NCBI RefSeq assembly: GCF_900188375.1 | Contig: NZ_FZOO01000014.1 | Location: forward strand, 1-57,400 | Reading direction: 5' to 3' | Origin: Geodermatophilus pulveris | GTDB lineage: Bacteria; Actinomycetota; Actinomycetes; Mycobacteriales; Geodermatophilaceae | DNA length: 57,400 nucleotides | Shown: positions 1 to 8,707 of the stretch, one piece after another | How positions within the stretch are numbered: the stretch's first letter is position 1 | Layout of the letters: the number at the start of each line of letters is the position of its first letter | The notes under the pieces: model-generated | What the model was told of the DNA's origin: nothing | The model's database searches: none | Seen by the model: the letters and a program-made list of their open reading frames with translations, nothing else | Made by a program: the position numbers and the translations under genes

Positions 1-37
1 CCCACCGGCCGACCACCCGGCCCCACCCGGAAGTGAC

Positions 38-74
38 GGACGCCCGAACCCACGGAACGTGGGTCCGGGCGTCC
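38..74 (-). terminator. Hairpin downstream of tRNA-Lys
   Basis: GGACGCCCG (38-46) pairs with CGGGCGTCC (66-74). After one A/C mismatch, seven further base pairs close on a GAA loop (55-57). It lies 22 bp downstream of the tRNA-Lys 3' end on the minus strand and has no U tract, which is common for actinobacterial terminators. Confidence 0.6.
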
Positions 75-96
75 AGGATGTCTTGCGACATCACAC

Positions 97-172
97 TGGT
101 GGGCCCCGTGGGGATCGAACCCACAACCCGCGGATTAAAAGTCCGCTGCTCTGCCAGTTGAGCTAGAGGCCC
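97..172 (-). tRNA. tRNA-Lys (anticodon UUU)
   Basis: The minus strand reads as a full cloverleaf. The acceptor arm is GGGCCTC with GGGGCCC, the discriminator is A, and the 3' CCA is encoded (97-99). The anticodon arm is GCGGA-CTTTTAA-TCCGC, giving anticodon TTT, and the T arm carries GTTCGATCC. A strong hairpin follows at 38-74. Confidence 0.96.
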
Positions 173-426
173 GGTGGGTGCCGAGAACTCTCCAGACAAC
201 CCACGAGACGACGCGGAGGCCATCCGGAGGGCCGCTCGCTGCGCCCCGCAGCGAGGCTACCGCCCGTTCCCCGTGCCGGTCGGCGCCGGATGTCACGATG
301 CGCGCGGGTGACATCACTGATCATGCGGTCCTCACCGACCGGCGAGTCGACGCAGCGCATCGACCGGGCGGCATCGGCGGTGCGTCGTCCGGTGCCACGA
401 CGGCCTTGATCAATCGAGCCAGGCGG

Positions 427-933
427 TCAGCAGCGTTGGCGCAGCTGCCCTCGGCGTCGAGCGCACCAGGCAACGGGCTCCGGCTGTGCGAAGCCCAGCG
501 GGTCCGGACCGGTCATCGCGTGGTGGCTGGCCTCCGACAGGAGGGCGCCGGTGCCGACCTGCACCGCGGTCGTGGCCATGTCCCCGATGGTCGCCGTCTG
601 GTTCGCGCCGATCGGCGTGCCCGTGCTCGGAGCCGAGGGTGTGGAGGACCGGTCTGCGACAGAGGTGGTCGCAGCATCACCGGAACCGGCATGGGGGGAC
701 CCGTGCGCGATCGGGGTGCGCCAGGAGTCCCCGCCCACGGGTGAGGGAGCGGCTGCTGGTGGGAGTCCGGGCGCCGCCGGTCGCAGCGACCGCGAGCACT
801 TCCCGGGGCGGGGCGGCCGCTGCCGCCGGGCGGCTGCGCGCCGGCCGGTTCGCCAGTGCGCACGCGGTGGTCGGCGATGTCGCGGACCCTGCGGATGATC
901 CGCCTGGGTGCCGGCGCCCTGCGCCCGTGTCAC
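427..933 (-). CDS. Doubtful ORF, possibly frameshifted remnant
   Basis: The stretch 173-944 holds no convincing gene. On the minus strand the frame ending at 427 has gene-like third-position G/C bias only in its last 90-100 codons. That part is an Ala/Thr/Ser-rich sequence with a motif like IGANQTATIGDMATTAVQVG. The upstream half of the same frame is Arg/Pro-rich shadow-like sequence, and a neighbouring frame there looks slightly more protein-like (ALANRPARSRPAAAAAPP). This could be a small exported protein with a misplaced start, a gene broken by a frameshift, or noise. I recognise no family and found no convincing ribosome binding site. Confidence 0.22.
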   Translation of the reverse strand: MTRAQGAGTQADHPQGPRHRRPPRAHWRTGRRAAARRQRPPRPGKCSRSLRPAAPGLPPAAAPSPVGGDSWRTPIAHGSPHAGSGDAATTSVADRSSTPSAPSTGTPIGANQTATIGDMATTAVQVGTGALLSEASHHAMTGPDPLGFAQPEPVAWCARRRGQLRQRC

Positions 934-944
934 GAGCTCGGGGG

Positions 945-3542
945 CTAGCTGACCGCGTGCAGGGTGGGCCGGGTGGCCGTACCCCGGGTGGCCAGCCAGC
1001 CGGCGAACTCGGCGACCGGCATCGCGCGGCCCAGGTGCCAGCCCTGCACCACGTCGCAGCCCATCGTCGACAGCAGCTCCCAGACGGCGGCATCCTCCAC
1101 GCCCTCGGCGACGACCTCGAGTCCGAGGTGTCCGCCGAGGTCGATGATGGCGCGCACGATGGCGGCGTCCTCGCCCCCGGCCTGGAGGCTGGTCACGAAG
1201 CTCCGGTCGATCTTGACCTCCTGCACCGGCAGCCGCTTGAGGTAGGACAGCGACGAGTACCCGGTCCCGAAGTCGTCGACGCTCAGGCGCACCCCGAGGT
1301 CGCGCAGCTGGTGCAGCAGCGCGGTGGCGCGGGCCGGGTCGGCCATGACCGAGCTCTCGGTGACCTCCAGGGTGAGCGCGGAGGCGGGCACGTCGTGCCG
1401 GCGCAGCAACCGGGACACCTCCTCGACCAGGTCGGCGTCGTGCAGGCTGCGGGTCGAGAGGTTGACCGAGATCCCCAGTGGGTGGCCGGCGGCGCGCCAG
1501 GCCGCGACCGCGGCCAGCGAGGCGTCGAGCACCCGGGTGGTCAGCGGGCCGATCAGGCCGCTGCGCTCGGCGACGGGGATGAACTCGTCGGGCGGCACGA
1601 CCCCCAGCTCGGGGTGGTGCCAGCGGACCAGCGCCTCGGCGCCGACGACGGCGCCGCTGTCCAGCCGGGCCTGCGGCTGGACGTGGACGGAGATCTCGTC
1701 GCGGGCCAGCGCGCCCCGCAGCTCGGCGACCAGGGTGAGCCGGCGCGGGTTCTTGCTGTCCAGGTCCGACTCGTACACCCGCAGCCCCTTGCCGCCCCCC
1801 TTCGCGTCGTACATGGCCATGTCGGCGCGCTTGAGCAGCACGGCCGCGTCGGTCGCGTGCGCCGGCGCCAGGGCGACGCCGAGCGAGCCGCCGACCTCGA
1901 CCTCCATGTCGTCGAGGGCGATCGGGTGCTCCAGGGAGCGCAGCACGCGGCGGGCGACGTGCACGGCCCGCTCCTCGTCGCCGGTCCCGCTGAGCAGGAC
2001 GGCGAACTCGTCACCGCCGAGGCGGGCGACCATGCCGGCGGTGCCGACCGCGGTGGTGAGCCGGGCGGCGACCTCCACCAGCAGCTTGTCCCCCTGCTGG
2101 TGGCCCAGGGTGTCGTTGACCTCCTTGAACCCGTCGAGGTCGAGGATCATCGCCACCGCGCCCGCGCTGCGACCGTCGGCGACCTCCTCCAGAGCAGTGG
2201 TCATCCTGCGCTGCAGCAGCGCCCGGTTGGGCAGGCCGGTGAGCGCGTCGTGCATCGCCTCGTGGCGCAGCTTGTCGATGAGCTCGCCGTTCTGCAGCGC
2301 GACGCTCGCGTGGTTGGCCACGGTCTCCAGCAGCAGGACGTCGTCCTTGTCGTAGGTGCGCACGTCGCCGAGCCGGTCGAGCACGAAGAGAACGCCGAGG
2401 ACGCCGGCGCCGCCGCGCAGGGGGACGACGACCGCCTCGCGGGCGGCCTGGGCGTCGAGCCAGCGGCGCTGTACGGCGTCCTTGGTGGTGCGGGGCAGGA
2501 GGAGGGCGGTGGCGTCCTCGACGACCTGGTCGAGCAGCCACCGGTCCTCGGCCGACTTCGGTTCCTCGGACCGCGTGAGCCGCCCGCTGACCCCGAGCCG
2601 GACGTGGGCGACCTGGCTCTGCGGCGACGCGACGAAGGCGATCTCCGCCCGCTCGGAGCGCAGCAGCTCCTTGGCCTCGGCGAGCACGCTCCCCAGCACC
2701 TCGTCCACCTCGGGGGAGGTGCTGACCGCCTGGGTGAAGCGGTAGATCCGCTCGAGGTTCAGGTGCCGGTCGGACAGCGACGCGTAGGCGCGGTAGCCGA
2801 GCAGCAGCCCGACGCCGGTCAGGACGAGCAGCCAGACGCTGTGGGGGGAGACCGTGAGGCTCGTGACGGCGACCAGCGCCAGGGTGATGACGACCGGGGC
2901 GGCCGGCTCTCCGTTGACCACGTCCCGCAGCAGCTCACCAGGCCGCATGCTGCCCTCGTAGACCGCGATCACGAGGGCCAGCGCAACGGCGCCGACGCAG
3001 TTGGCCGCCATCGGGCCGGCGTACGCGCCGATCCAGGACAGCGGGCTGGTGCTGTCCGCCAGGTCGCTCAGCGCGTGGAAGACGGCGACGGCCACGGCCG
3101 TCTGCACGCTGACCATGGCGAGGTTCCACGAGGTCTTGAGCAGCGACGACCGCCGGTGGAACACGAAGATGGCGCCCGATCCGACCAGCCGGCCCGCGAG
3201 CAGCTCGAGAGGGGCGGCGAAGAAGAGGCCGAGGACGAGCGGCAGCTCGCTGACCGACACGGTCCGCGCCTCGCGCCTGGTCTGCACGTGGAAGACGCAC
3301 GCCTCCGTGGCCGCGAACCCCATGCTCAGCACCCACCAGGGCAGGTGCAGCTCGGGCTGGGAGGCCGGGACGCCGACGAACGGAGCGCCCACCAGCACAG
3401 CGAGGACGCCGAGCGCGATGGTCTGCAGCACGACGAGCGCGCTGCGCCGGTCGAAGCGGGACCTGCGCCGGGGGGCCGACGCCTCGTCGCCGCCCACGGG
3501 TCCGGTGTCGTCCGGTCCCGCATCCGTCTGCTGGGTGTCCAT
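945..3542 (-). CDS. Membrane GAF-GGDEF-EAL cyclic-di-GMP protein
   Basis: This 865-residue protein probably makes and/or degrades the second messenger c-di-GMP at the membrane. Residues about 35-260 form several hydrophobic segments, a GAF-like domain spans about 265-425, GGDEF about 430-590 and EAL about 605-850. The cyclase signature ARLGGDEF is intact near residue 510. The usual inhibitory RxxD site five residues before it reads GTAG, so product inhibition is probably lost. The phosphodiesterase side keeps EALVRW, DDFGTGYSSL and VAEGVED, so the EAL domain may be active. The chosen ATG at 3542 has GAGGAGG seven bases upstream; an in-frame ATG at 3557 does not. The gene stands alone, downstream of the subtilase terminator. 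Which activity dominates cannot be told from sequence. Confidence 0.93.
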   Translation of the reverse strand: MDTQQTDAGPDDTGPVGGDEASAPRRRSRFDRRSALVVLQTIALGVLAVLVGAPFVGVPASQPELHLPWWVLSMGFAATEACVFHVQTRREARTVSVSELPLVLGLFFAAPLELLAGRLVGSGAIFVFHRRSSLLKTSWNLAMVSVQTAVAVAVFHALSDLADSTSPLSWIGAYAGPMAANCVGAVALALVIAVYEGSMRPGELLRDVVNGEPAAPVVITLALVAVTSLTVSPHSVWLLVLTGVGLLLGYRAYASLSDRHLNLERIYRFTQAVSTSPEVDEVLGSVLAEAKELLRSERAEIAFVASPQSQVAHVRLGVSGRLTRSEEPKSAEDRWLLDQVVEDATALLLPRTTKDAVQRRWLDAQAAREAVVVPLRGGAGVLGVLFVLDRLGDVRTYDKDDVLLLETVANHASVALQNGELIDKLRHEAMHDALTGLPNRALLQRRMTTALEEVADGRSAGAVAMILDLDGFKEVNDTLGHQQGDKLLVEVAARLTTAVGTAGMVARLGGDEFAVLLSGTGDEERAVHVARRVLRSLEHPIALDDMEVEVGGSLGVALAPAHATDAAVLLKRADMAMYDAKGGGKGLRVYESDLDSKNPRRLTLVAELRGALARDEISVHVQPQARLDSGAVVGAEALVRWHHPELGVVPPDEFIPVAERSGLIGPLTTRVLDASLAAVAAWRAAGHPLGISVNLSTRSLHDADLVEEVSRLLRRHDVPASALTLEVTESSVMADPARATALLHQLRDLGVRLSVDDFGTGYSSLSYLKRLPVQEVKIDRSFVTSLQAGGEDAAIVRAIIDLGGHLGLEVVAEGVEDAAVWELLSTMGCDVVQGWHLGRAMPVAEFAGWLATRGTATRPTLHAVS

Positions 3543-3645
3543 GCGCCACCTCCTCACCCTCGTGTACGACCGCCTGCGCCCGTCGGTTGAGGCCGGACGC
3601 CCCTGCTCTCACCCGACGGGGCGGGAGCCCGGCTCCGGACGCGAC

Positions 3646-3675
3646 GGAGCGGGGTGGGCGGACCCACCCCGCTCC
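3646..3675 (-). terminator. Perfect 13-bp hairpin after the subtilase pair
   Basis: GGAGCGGGGTGGG (3646-3658) pairs perfectly with CCCACCCCGCTCC (3663-3675) around a CGGA loop. It starts 18 bp past the stop of the downstream subtilase and so probably ends that two-gene transcript. Confidence 0.75.
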
Positions 3676-3693
3676 GCGGTGTGCACCGGCCGG

Positions 3694-5574
3694 TCAGGCC
3701 CAGCTCGAGGCGGCCCAGGTGCGGGTCGCCCAGGTGGAGGCCGCCCAGGTGCGAGCGGACCACTCCTCGCCGGCCCAGGTGCGGGCCGCCCAGGTGCGGG
3801 CGGACCACTCGTCGCCGGCCCAGGTGCGGGCCGCCCAGGTGCGGGCGGACCACTCCTCGCCGGCCCAGGTGCGGGCCGAGAAGCGACCGTCGGCGTCGGG
3901 CAGCCATGGCACGGCGACCCACGCGGTGCCGTCCCAGGTCTGTCCGGCGAAGTGGTCGGCGTTCCAGCCGTGGCCGAACCAGGGCCGCTTGAGCCACGAA
4001 CCGCCCGTGAACCGGTCGCCCGACCACGAGCCGTCCGTGAACGCGGTGCCGGCCGCGGAGGACGTGGCCCACACGTGGCCACTCCAGGCCGTGCCGAACA
4101 CGTCCCTCTCCCCGGTCAGCTCGGCACCGCCGACCGAGACGTGCGCGGTGCCCCGCGAGGCCTCGAGCGAGCCGCTGCCGGTGGACCGCGGCCACGTCTG
4201 GGCTGCCTGCTTCGGGGGCTGCTTCCTCATCGCGGCCGCCAGGCCGATCAGGCCGCGGCCCTGCCCCTGCGCGTCAGCGGAGGGGATCCGCCGCGCCGTG
4301 TCCAGGAGGAGGGCCTTGACCTGGTCGGGCGTGAGCGTCGGCCGCTGCTGGAGCATCAGCGCGACGCCACCCGAGACGACCGCGGCCGCCTGGGAGGTCC
4401 CGCTGCCTCGGAAGAACCGGGTGCCGACGCGGCCCTCCGGGAAGCCGGTGTCCAGCAGCGAGCCGGGGCTGCGCAGGCCGACCACCCGCGAGCCCGGCGC
4501 GACCACGTCCGGGTTGCGGATCCCGTCGCCCTTGCTCGACCACTCCGGGATGACGTCGTCGGACATCGCGAAGGTGCCCCGGTCGTCGACGGCCCCGACG
4601 GCCAGCACGTACGGGTCGTACGCCGGGTTGGTCAGCTTCTCGTCCGCCGAGCCGCGGTTGCCCGCGGAGACGACGACCACGATGCCGGCCCGCCAGGCGG
4701 CCTCGGCGGCGTGGGCGAGCGGGTCGAGCGTGTAGTCCTGCACGCCGTCGGTGCCGAAGGCCAGGTTGAGCACCCGGATGTCCAGCCCGTTGGCGCGCCT
4801 GTTGGCCACGACCCAGTCGATGCCGGCGATGACCTGCGAGACGTCGGACTGCCCGGCGGAGTCGGCGACCTTGACACTGACGACGCGGGCGTCGGGTGCC
4901 ATCCCGAGGAAGTCCACGTCCCCGCTGGCCGCGTTGACCGTGCCCGGAGCGGCGGTGTCCCGGCCGGCGATGATGCCGGCCATGGCGGTGCCGTGCCCGT
5001 AGCCGTCCAGGGCGTACGCCGGGCCGGAGACGCAGTTCTGCCCCGAGCTGTCGCACTGCTGGGCCTCGAGGGACAGGTCCGGCCCATACACCAACTTGCC
5101 GGCCGTGTCCAGGCCCTCGACCGGGACGACGCCCGAGTCGATGACCGCCACGTCGACGCCCTTGCCGGTGTACCCCTTCTGCCACATCGCGGTGGCGCCG
5201 GTGGACTCGGTGATCCAGTCCAGCGACCCGCTCTGCGAGATCTGGTCGGTCACCTCGGCGCTGGTCAACCGCACCGTGGCGTCCTCGGTGACCTCCCGGA
5301 CGCCGGGCACGGCACGCAGGGCGGCCAGCCGGTCCTCGGGCACCGAGGCGCTGAAGGCGTCGATGATGCCGAGCTGGCGGACCACCGTGCCGCCGGCGGC
5401 GGCGACGGCCCGCTCCGGGGCGTCACCGGCACCGGGCAGCTGCTGCACGATCACCCCGACGCGCTCGGCGTCGGACGGCGGCGCGGCCGCCGCCGGGGCG
5501 GCGGTGCCGGCCGCCAGAGCGGCGGCCAGCGCGGTCACGGTGATGCCGCGCGCGCTCCTCCGAGTGGGCGACAT
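3694..5574 (-). CDS. Secreted subtilisin-like serine protease with C-terminal Trp repeats (distal)
   Basis: This is a 626-residue S8-family peptidase, exported through an N-terminal signal peptide (about 1-33, ending APAAAA). An I9-like propeptide follows (about 35-115), then the catalytic domain. The triad is visible: Asp in VAVIDSGV near 145, His in GYGHGTAMAG near 192 and Ser in GSGTSQAA near 390. The last 65 residues are repeats built on ARTWA, with a 15-residue unit of the form EEWSARTWAARTWAG. The start ATG lies 4 bp after the stop of the upstream subtilase, so translation is probably coupled. Similar Trp-rich tails occur on other actinobacterial S8 peptidases, but their role is not established; wall or surface attachment is a guess. 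Confidence 0.92.
   Translation of the reverse strand: MSPTRRSARGITVTALAAALAAGTAAPAAAAPPSDAERVGVIVQQLPGAGDAPERAVAAAGGTVVRQLGIIDAFSASVPEDRLAALRAVPGVREVTEDATVRLTSAEVTDQISQSGSLDWITESTGATAMWQKGYTGKGVDVAVIDSGVVPVEGLDTAGKLVYGPDLSLEAQQCDSSGQNCVSGPAYALDGYGHGTAMAGIIAGRDTAAPGTVNAASGDVDFLGMAPDARVVSVKVADSAGQSDVSQVIAGIDWVVANRRANGLDIRVLNLAFGTDGVQDYTLDPLAHAAEAAWRAGIVVVVSAGNRGSADEKLTNPAYDPYVLAVGAVDDRGTFAMSDDVIPEWSSKGDGIRNPDVVAPGSRVVGLRSPGSLLDTGFPEGRVGTRFFRGSGTSQAAAVVSGGVALMLQQRPTLTPDQVKALLLDTARRIPSADAQGQGRGLIGLAAAMRKQPPKQAAQTWPRSTGSGSLEASRGTAHVSVGGAELTGERDVFGTAWSGHVWATSSAAGTAFTDGSWSGDRFTGGSWLKRPWFGHGWNADHFAGQTWDGTAWVAVPWLPDADGRFSARTWAGEEWSARTWAARTWAGDEWSARTWAARTWAGEEWSARTWAASTWATRTWAASSWA
3755..3889. repeat. 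45-bp tandem repeat inside subtilase gene
   Basis: Three consecutive 45-bp units begin at 3755, 3800 and 3845, each starting GCGGACCACTC. They encode a 15-residue Trp-rich unit on the minus strand. The near-identical DNA copies suggest recent expansion by slippage or recombination. Confidence 0.85.
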
Positions 5575-5578
5575 GGCT

Positions 5579-7174
5579 CTACACCCAGCCCGTGCCGGCG
5601 AAGTCGGCGGTCCGCCAGGTGCGGGCCGACCACGCCTCGTCGCGCCAGGTGCGGGCCGACCAGTCGCCCTCACGCCACGTGCGGGCCACCCACGCGCCCT
5701 CACGCCACGTGCGGGCGGTCCACTCGTCGGTCCGCCAGGTCCGCGCGGTCCAGGTGCCCTGCCCCCAGTCGACGGTCGGCCAGGCGCCGGACTCCCACGC
5801 CGCCCCGGTCAGCTGCACGCCGCGCCAGGTGCCGCCGTCCCAGATGGTGCCGGCGGCGACGGCCGCCGCGTAGGCCTGCGGGTCCCACGCGTTGCCGAAG
5901 ATGTCGACCTCGCCCTGCAGCGGGGCCGCACCGTCGTGCACGTGCGAGGTCCCGCGGGCGGCCTCGATCGAGCCGGTGCCGGAGCCCCAGAACTGGCCCG
6001 ACTGGCCCGACTTGTTGACGGGCTTGGTCTGGGCGGTGCGGACGTTGATCGTGCCGTTGCCGCGGTACTTGCTGTCCGTCGAGCTGAAGGCCATGGCCGT
6101 GGACATGAGCTGGCGCTTGACCTGGTCGGGTGTCAGCGTCGGGTTCTGCTGCAGCAGCAGGGCGACCGCGCCGCTGGCCACGGCGGCGGCCTGTGAGGTG
6201 CCCGACGCCTTGGCGAACCGGTCGCCGACACGGGCGGTCGGGTTGCGCTCGTCGGCGTAGCCGTTCGGCACCCGCGTGCCGAGGACGCTGACGCCCGGAG
6301 CGACGACGTCGACGTGGCGGGTGTTGCTCCCGCGGGTCGACCACTCGGGGACGGTGTCGTCGACGGCGCTGGTGGTCCCCTTGGTGTCCACGGCGCCGAC
6401 GGCGAGCACGTAGGGGTCGCTGGCCGGGTTGGCGAGGGTCAGCTGCGACTGACCGTCGTTGCCGCCGGCGACCACGACGACGACGCCGTTCCTCCAGGCG
6501 TTCTCGACCGCGAAGGCCAGCGGGTCGACCGAGCTCGGCTGGGTCGAGTCCGTGCCGTAGGAGAGGTTGATGACCCGGATGTTGTGGTCGTTCCTGTGCT
6601 CGACGACCCAGTTGATCGCGGCGATCACCTGGGTGACGTCCACCGCGCCGTCGGAGGCGCCGACCTTGACGTCCACGAGCGTGGCGTCGGGGGCGATGCC
6701 GGTGAAGCGCTTGGGGTCCTGGTAGTTCTGCGTCGTCCCGGCGGCCTCCCGACCGGCGATGATGGACGCCAGGTGGGTGCCGTGCCCGTAGGCGTCCAGG
6801 TGGGCCAGCTCGGGGTCCTGGCTGTCGAACGACAGGTCCGCCCCGTCGACGACGTTGCCCGAGTGCAGCCCCGGGACGTTGGTCACGCCGGTGTCGATGA
6901 GCGCGATGCCGATGCCCTTGCCGGTGTAGCCGGCCCGGTAGGAGGCGTGCGCGCCGATCACCTCGGCGATGTTGTGCAGCGAGCCCTTGTCGGCGACGGG
7001 GTCGTAGCCGAGCCCGGCGTCGGGGGCGGCCTGCGCGGTTCCGGTGCCGGCCGTGAGGACGGCGGCCGCGAGGGCCGAGGTGGCGATCGCGGCTGCGGTG
7101 CCGCGGACGCCGAACCGCCGCCGGGTGCGGGGCTGCTGCCCCGGCGTCCCGACGGACGTCCTGATGTGGTCCAA
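5579..7174 (-). CDS. Secreted subtilisin-like serine protease with C-terminal Trp repeats (proximal)
   Basis: This is a 531-residue S8 peptidase paralogous to the gene just downstream. A long signal peptide (about 1-50, ending TAQAA) leads almost directly into the catalytic domain without a clear I9 propeptide. The triad is Asp in GIALIDTGV near 92, His in AYGHGTHLAS near 129 and Ser in ASGTSQAA near 325. From about residue 460 to the end it carries five copies of a roughly 10-residue repeat, W-x-ARTWR-x-x-x. The best start is TTG at 7174, because no ATG or GTG lies in frame before the signal peptide. The ribosome site is weak (GAGAG). The 330 bp upstream holds the promoter but shows no strong consensus. 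Confidence 0.9.
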   Translation of the reverse strand: MDHIRTSVGTPGQQPRTRRRFGVRGTAAAIATSALAAAVLTAGTGTAQAAPDAGLGYDPVADKGSLHNIAEVIGAHASYRAGYTGKGIGIALIDTGVTNVPGLHSGNVVDGADLSFDSQDPELAHLDAYGHGTHLASIIAGREAAGTTQNYQDPKRFTGIAPDATLVDVKVGASDGAVDVTQVIAAINWVVEHRNDHNIRVINLSYGTDSTQPSSVDPLAFAVENAWRNGVVVVVAGGNDGQSQLTLANPASDPYVLAVGAVDTKGTTSAVDDTVPEWSTRGSNTRHVDVVAPGVSVLGTRVPNGYADERNPTARVGDRFAKASGTSQAAAVASGAVALLLQQNPTLTPDQVKRQLMSTAMAFSSTDSKYRGNGTINVRTAQTKPVNKSGQSGQFWGSGTGSIEAARGTSHVHDGAAPLQGEVDIFGNAWDPQAYAAAVAAGTIWDGGTWRGVQLTGAAWESGAWPTVDWGQGTWTARTWRTDEWTARTWREGAWVARTWREGDWSARTWRDEAWSARTWRTADFAGTGWV

Positions 7175-7508
7175 AGTGCTACTCGCTCTCTGCTCGCAGG
7201 AGGCACAGCTGCGACCCGGGGGACCGGGTCTGCACCGGTAGTAACGCAGCGACTTCGCAGAGTTGTTAGCGGTCCACCAGGTGCGTCACCCGTACTAGGG
7301 GCATCCCCACGCCCCCGCGGGTGAGTGCGGCCGGCACGCCGATGACGCGGGGCCGACCCGTGCCGGACCGCGGGTGCTCCCAGAGCCCGCCGCCGCGGTG
7401 GAGTGCGGGGTCGGTCCCCCGCAGCCACCGGGGCCCGACCCCGGCTGTGCGGCACCCGCGCGGGCGTCCTGGCTCACGCCGGGGAGCAGGAGGAGCAGCG
7501 GCTCGGGC

Positions 7509-7652
7509 TCAGATCACGTCGAGGACCAGCAGGAGCAGCAGGGTGAGCAGCGCGGAGACGGCCAGCGAGCCCAGGCAGCCGAGCCGGCTGGAGAAGAGGA
7601 AGAACACGGGCGCCGGGTGCCCGTGCGGGACCCGGGTGAACCGCGACGTCAC
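7509..7652 (-). CDS. Small single-span membrane protein
   Basis: A 47-residue ORF starts with GTG at 7652 and reads VTSRFTRVPHGHPAPV at its N-terminus. It continues through FFLFSSRLGCLGSL into a leucine-rich hydrophobic helix that ends at the C-terminus. Short proteins with an HPAPVFFLFSSRLGCLGSL-like head followed by one transmembrane helix are frequent in actinobacteria, and their function is unknown. The rest of 7175-7508 shows no gene. The gene stands alone between the subtilase operon and a lipoprotein gene. The ribosome site is weak, so expression is uncertain. Confidence 0.6.
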   Translation of the reverse strand: MTSRFTRVPHGHPAPVFFLFSSRLGCLGSLAVSALLTLLLLLVLDVI

Positions 7653-7708
7653 GTTCCGTGGCCCGCCACCGGGACATGTCCCCTGGTCAGGTGATCGATG
7701 GGGATCCC

Positions 7709-7729
7709 GGAGTCACCTACGGTGACTCC
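7709..7729. terminator. Perfect 9-bp hairpin
   Basis: GGAGTCACC (7709-7717) pairs with GGTGACTCC (7721-7729) around a three-base loop. It lies 86 bp downstream of the lipoprotein gene on the minus strand and upstream of the small membrane protein gene. It may act as a terminator for the former or as an operator for the latter. Confidence 0.5.
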
Positions 7730-7814
7730 TGCCCGGACAGCGGTCCCGGGCCTCCGGACCCCGGCCCGGTCGTCCCGTTCCCCCCGTGGCGGCCGGGCCG
7801 GACCGCGTCCCGGC

Positions 7815-8669
7815 TCAGCAGACCCGGTCCAGCAGGTCCCACAGCAGGTCCTGCTGCGCGGCGTCGACCGGCAGGGGCACCGCCACCGGCTCGGCGTCGC
7901 CCACGGCCACGGCGAGCGGGAACGCGAACGGCTGCTTGGTCTCGGCCAGCACGTGCGGCTCGCAGGACGCCGGGGTGAACGCCACCTCCCCGCCCACCCG
8001 GCCCTCCCCGGGGTCCAGCTCCAGCGGCAGCCCGGTGACCGCGACGTCCAGCACGACGCTGCCCCGCGCGTCGACCACCGTCACGGCGCGGTCGTCGCCC
8101 CCGGTCCGGGTGAGGACGACGCTGCCGGTGACCGACTCCCCCGCCGCCCGCAGCCCCTCCAGGCCCACCCCGGCGACGGCCAGCACCCCGGCGACCGCAC
8201 ACGCCTCCCGGTGGACGACGTCCAGGTCGTCCCCGGCCAGCGGCACCCGCAGCTCCTCCACCGCGCCGCCCGGCCGGACGACGGTCAACCGCGCGGCCAC
8301 CGGCGACGGCCGGGCCGCGCAGTCCGGCTCGCCGTACGCGGTGCGCAGCGCGATCGTCCGCCCGGGCTGGAAGGCCGCGGTCAGCGCGGTCGGCGGCAGC
8401 GGGGCGAATCCTGGCGAGTCCAGCGCGACCGCGGTGACCGTGAACGGGGAGTCCCCGGTGTCGGTCACGCGGACGTGCACCTGCCCCGGGACGGGCACGT
8501 CGGTGCGCAGCCGCACCACCTCGGCCTCGACGCCCGGCACGGCCGGCAGCGCAGGCGCCGCGGCCGACGGCGGGGACGACGAGGACGACGGGGCGGGGCT
8601 GCCGGCGCCGGTGGCCGGAGAACAGCCGGCGCACAGCAGCGCCAGGGCCAGCACCGCCGTCCGCCGCAT
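7815..8669 (-). CDS. Lipoprotein of unknown function
   Basis: A 284-residue protein starts with a lipoprotein signal (LALALLCAGCS; the Cys is near residue 16). A Ser/Pro/Ala-rich linker follows, then about 230 residues with beta-rich character and scattered cysteines (PDCAARP, HREACAV, PASCEPH). I recognise no named domain; the spacing suggests two immunoglobulin-like beta sandwiches, which is inference. A TACCCT box (8676-8681) lies six bases before the ATG, so the mRNA is probably leaderless. The next gene upstream on the same strand encodes the Rieske protein, 38 bp away. Confidence 0.82.
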   Translation of the reverse strand: MRRTAVLALALLCAGCSPATGAGSPAPSSSSSPPSAAAPALPAVPGVEAEVVRLRTDVPVPGQVHVRVTDTGDSPFTVTAVALDSPGFAPLPPTALTAAFQPGRTIALRTAYGEPDCAARPSPVAARLTVVRPGGAVEELRVPLAGDDLDVVHREACAVAGVLAVAGVGLEGLRAAGESVTGSVVLTRTGGDDRAVTVVDARGSVVLDVAVTGLPLELDPGEGRVGGEVAFTPASCEPHVLAETKQPFAFPLAVAVGDAEPVAVPLPVDAAQQDLLWDLLDRVC

Positions 8670-8707
8670 GCCCGGAGGGTAGGGACGGCGGCGCCGCCCC
8701 GGGAGCC

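Noticed and set aside
486..3590. 1034-codon open frame on the plus strand
   Set aside because: It is the antisense shadow of the GGDEF-EAL gene; composition is repetitive (Gly/Val/Gln/Arg) and no domain appears.
3755..3889. Regular 45-bp repeats as a CRISPR array
   Set aside because: The units are contiguous without spacers and lie in frame inside the subtilase gene.
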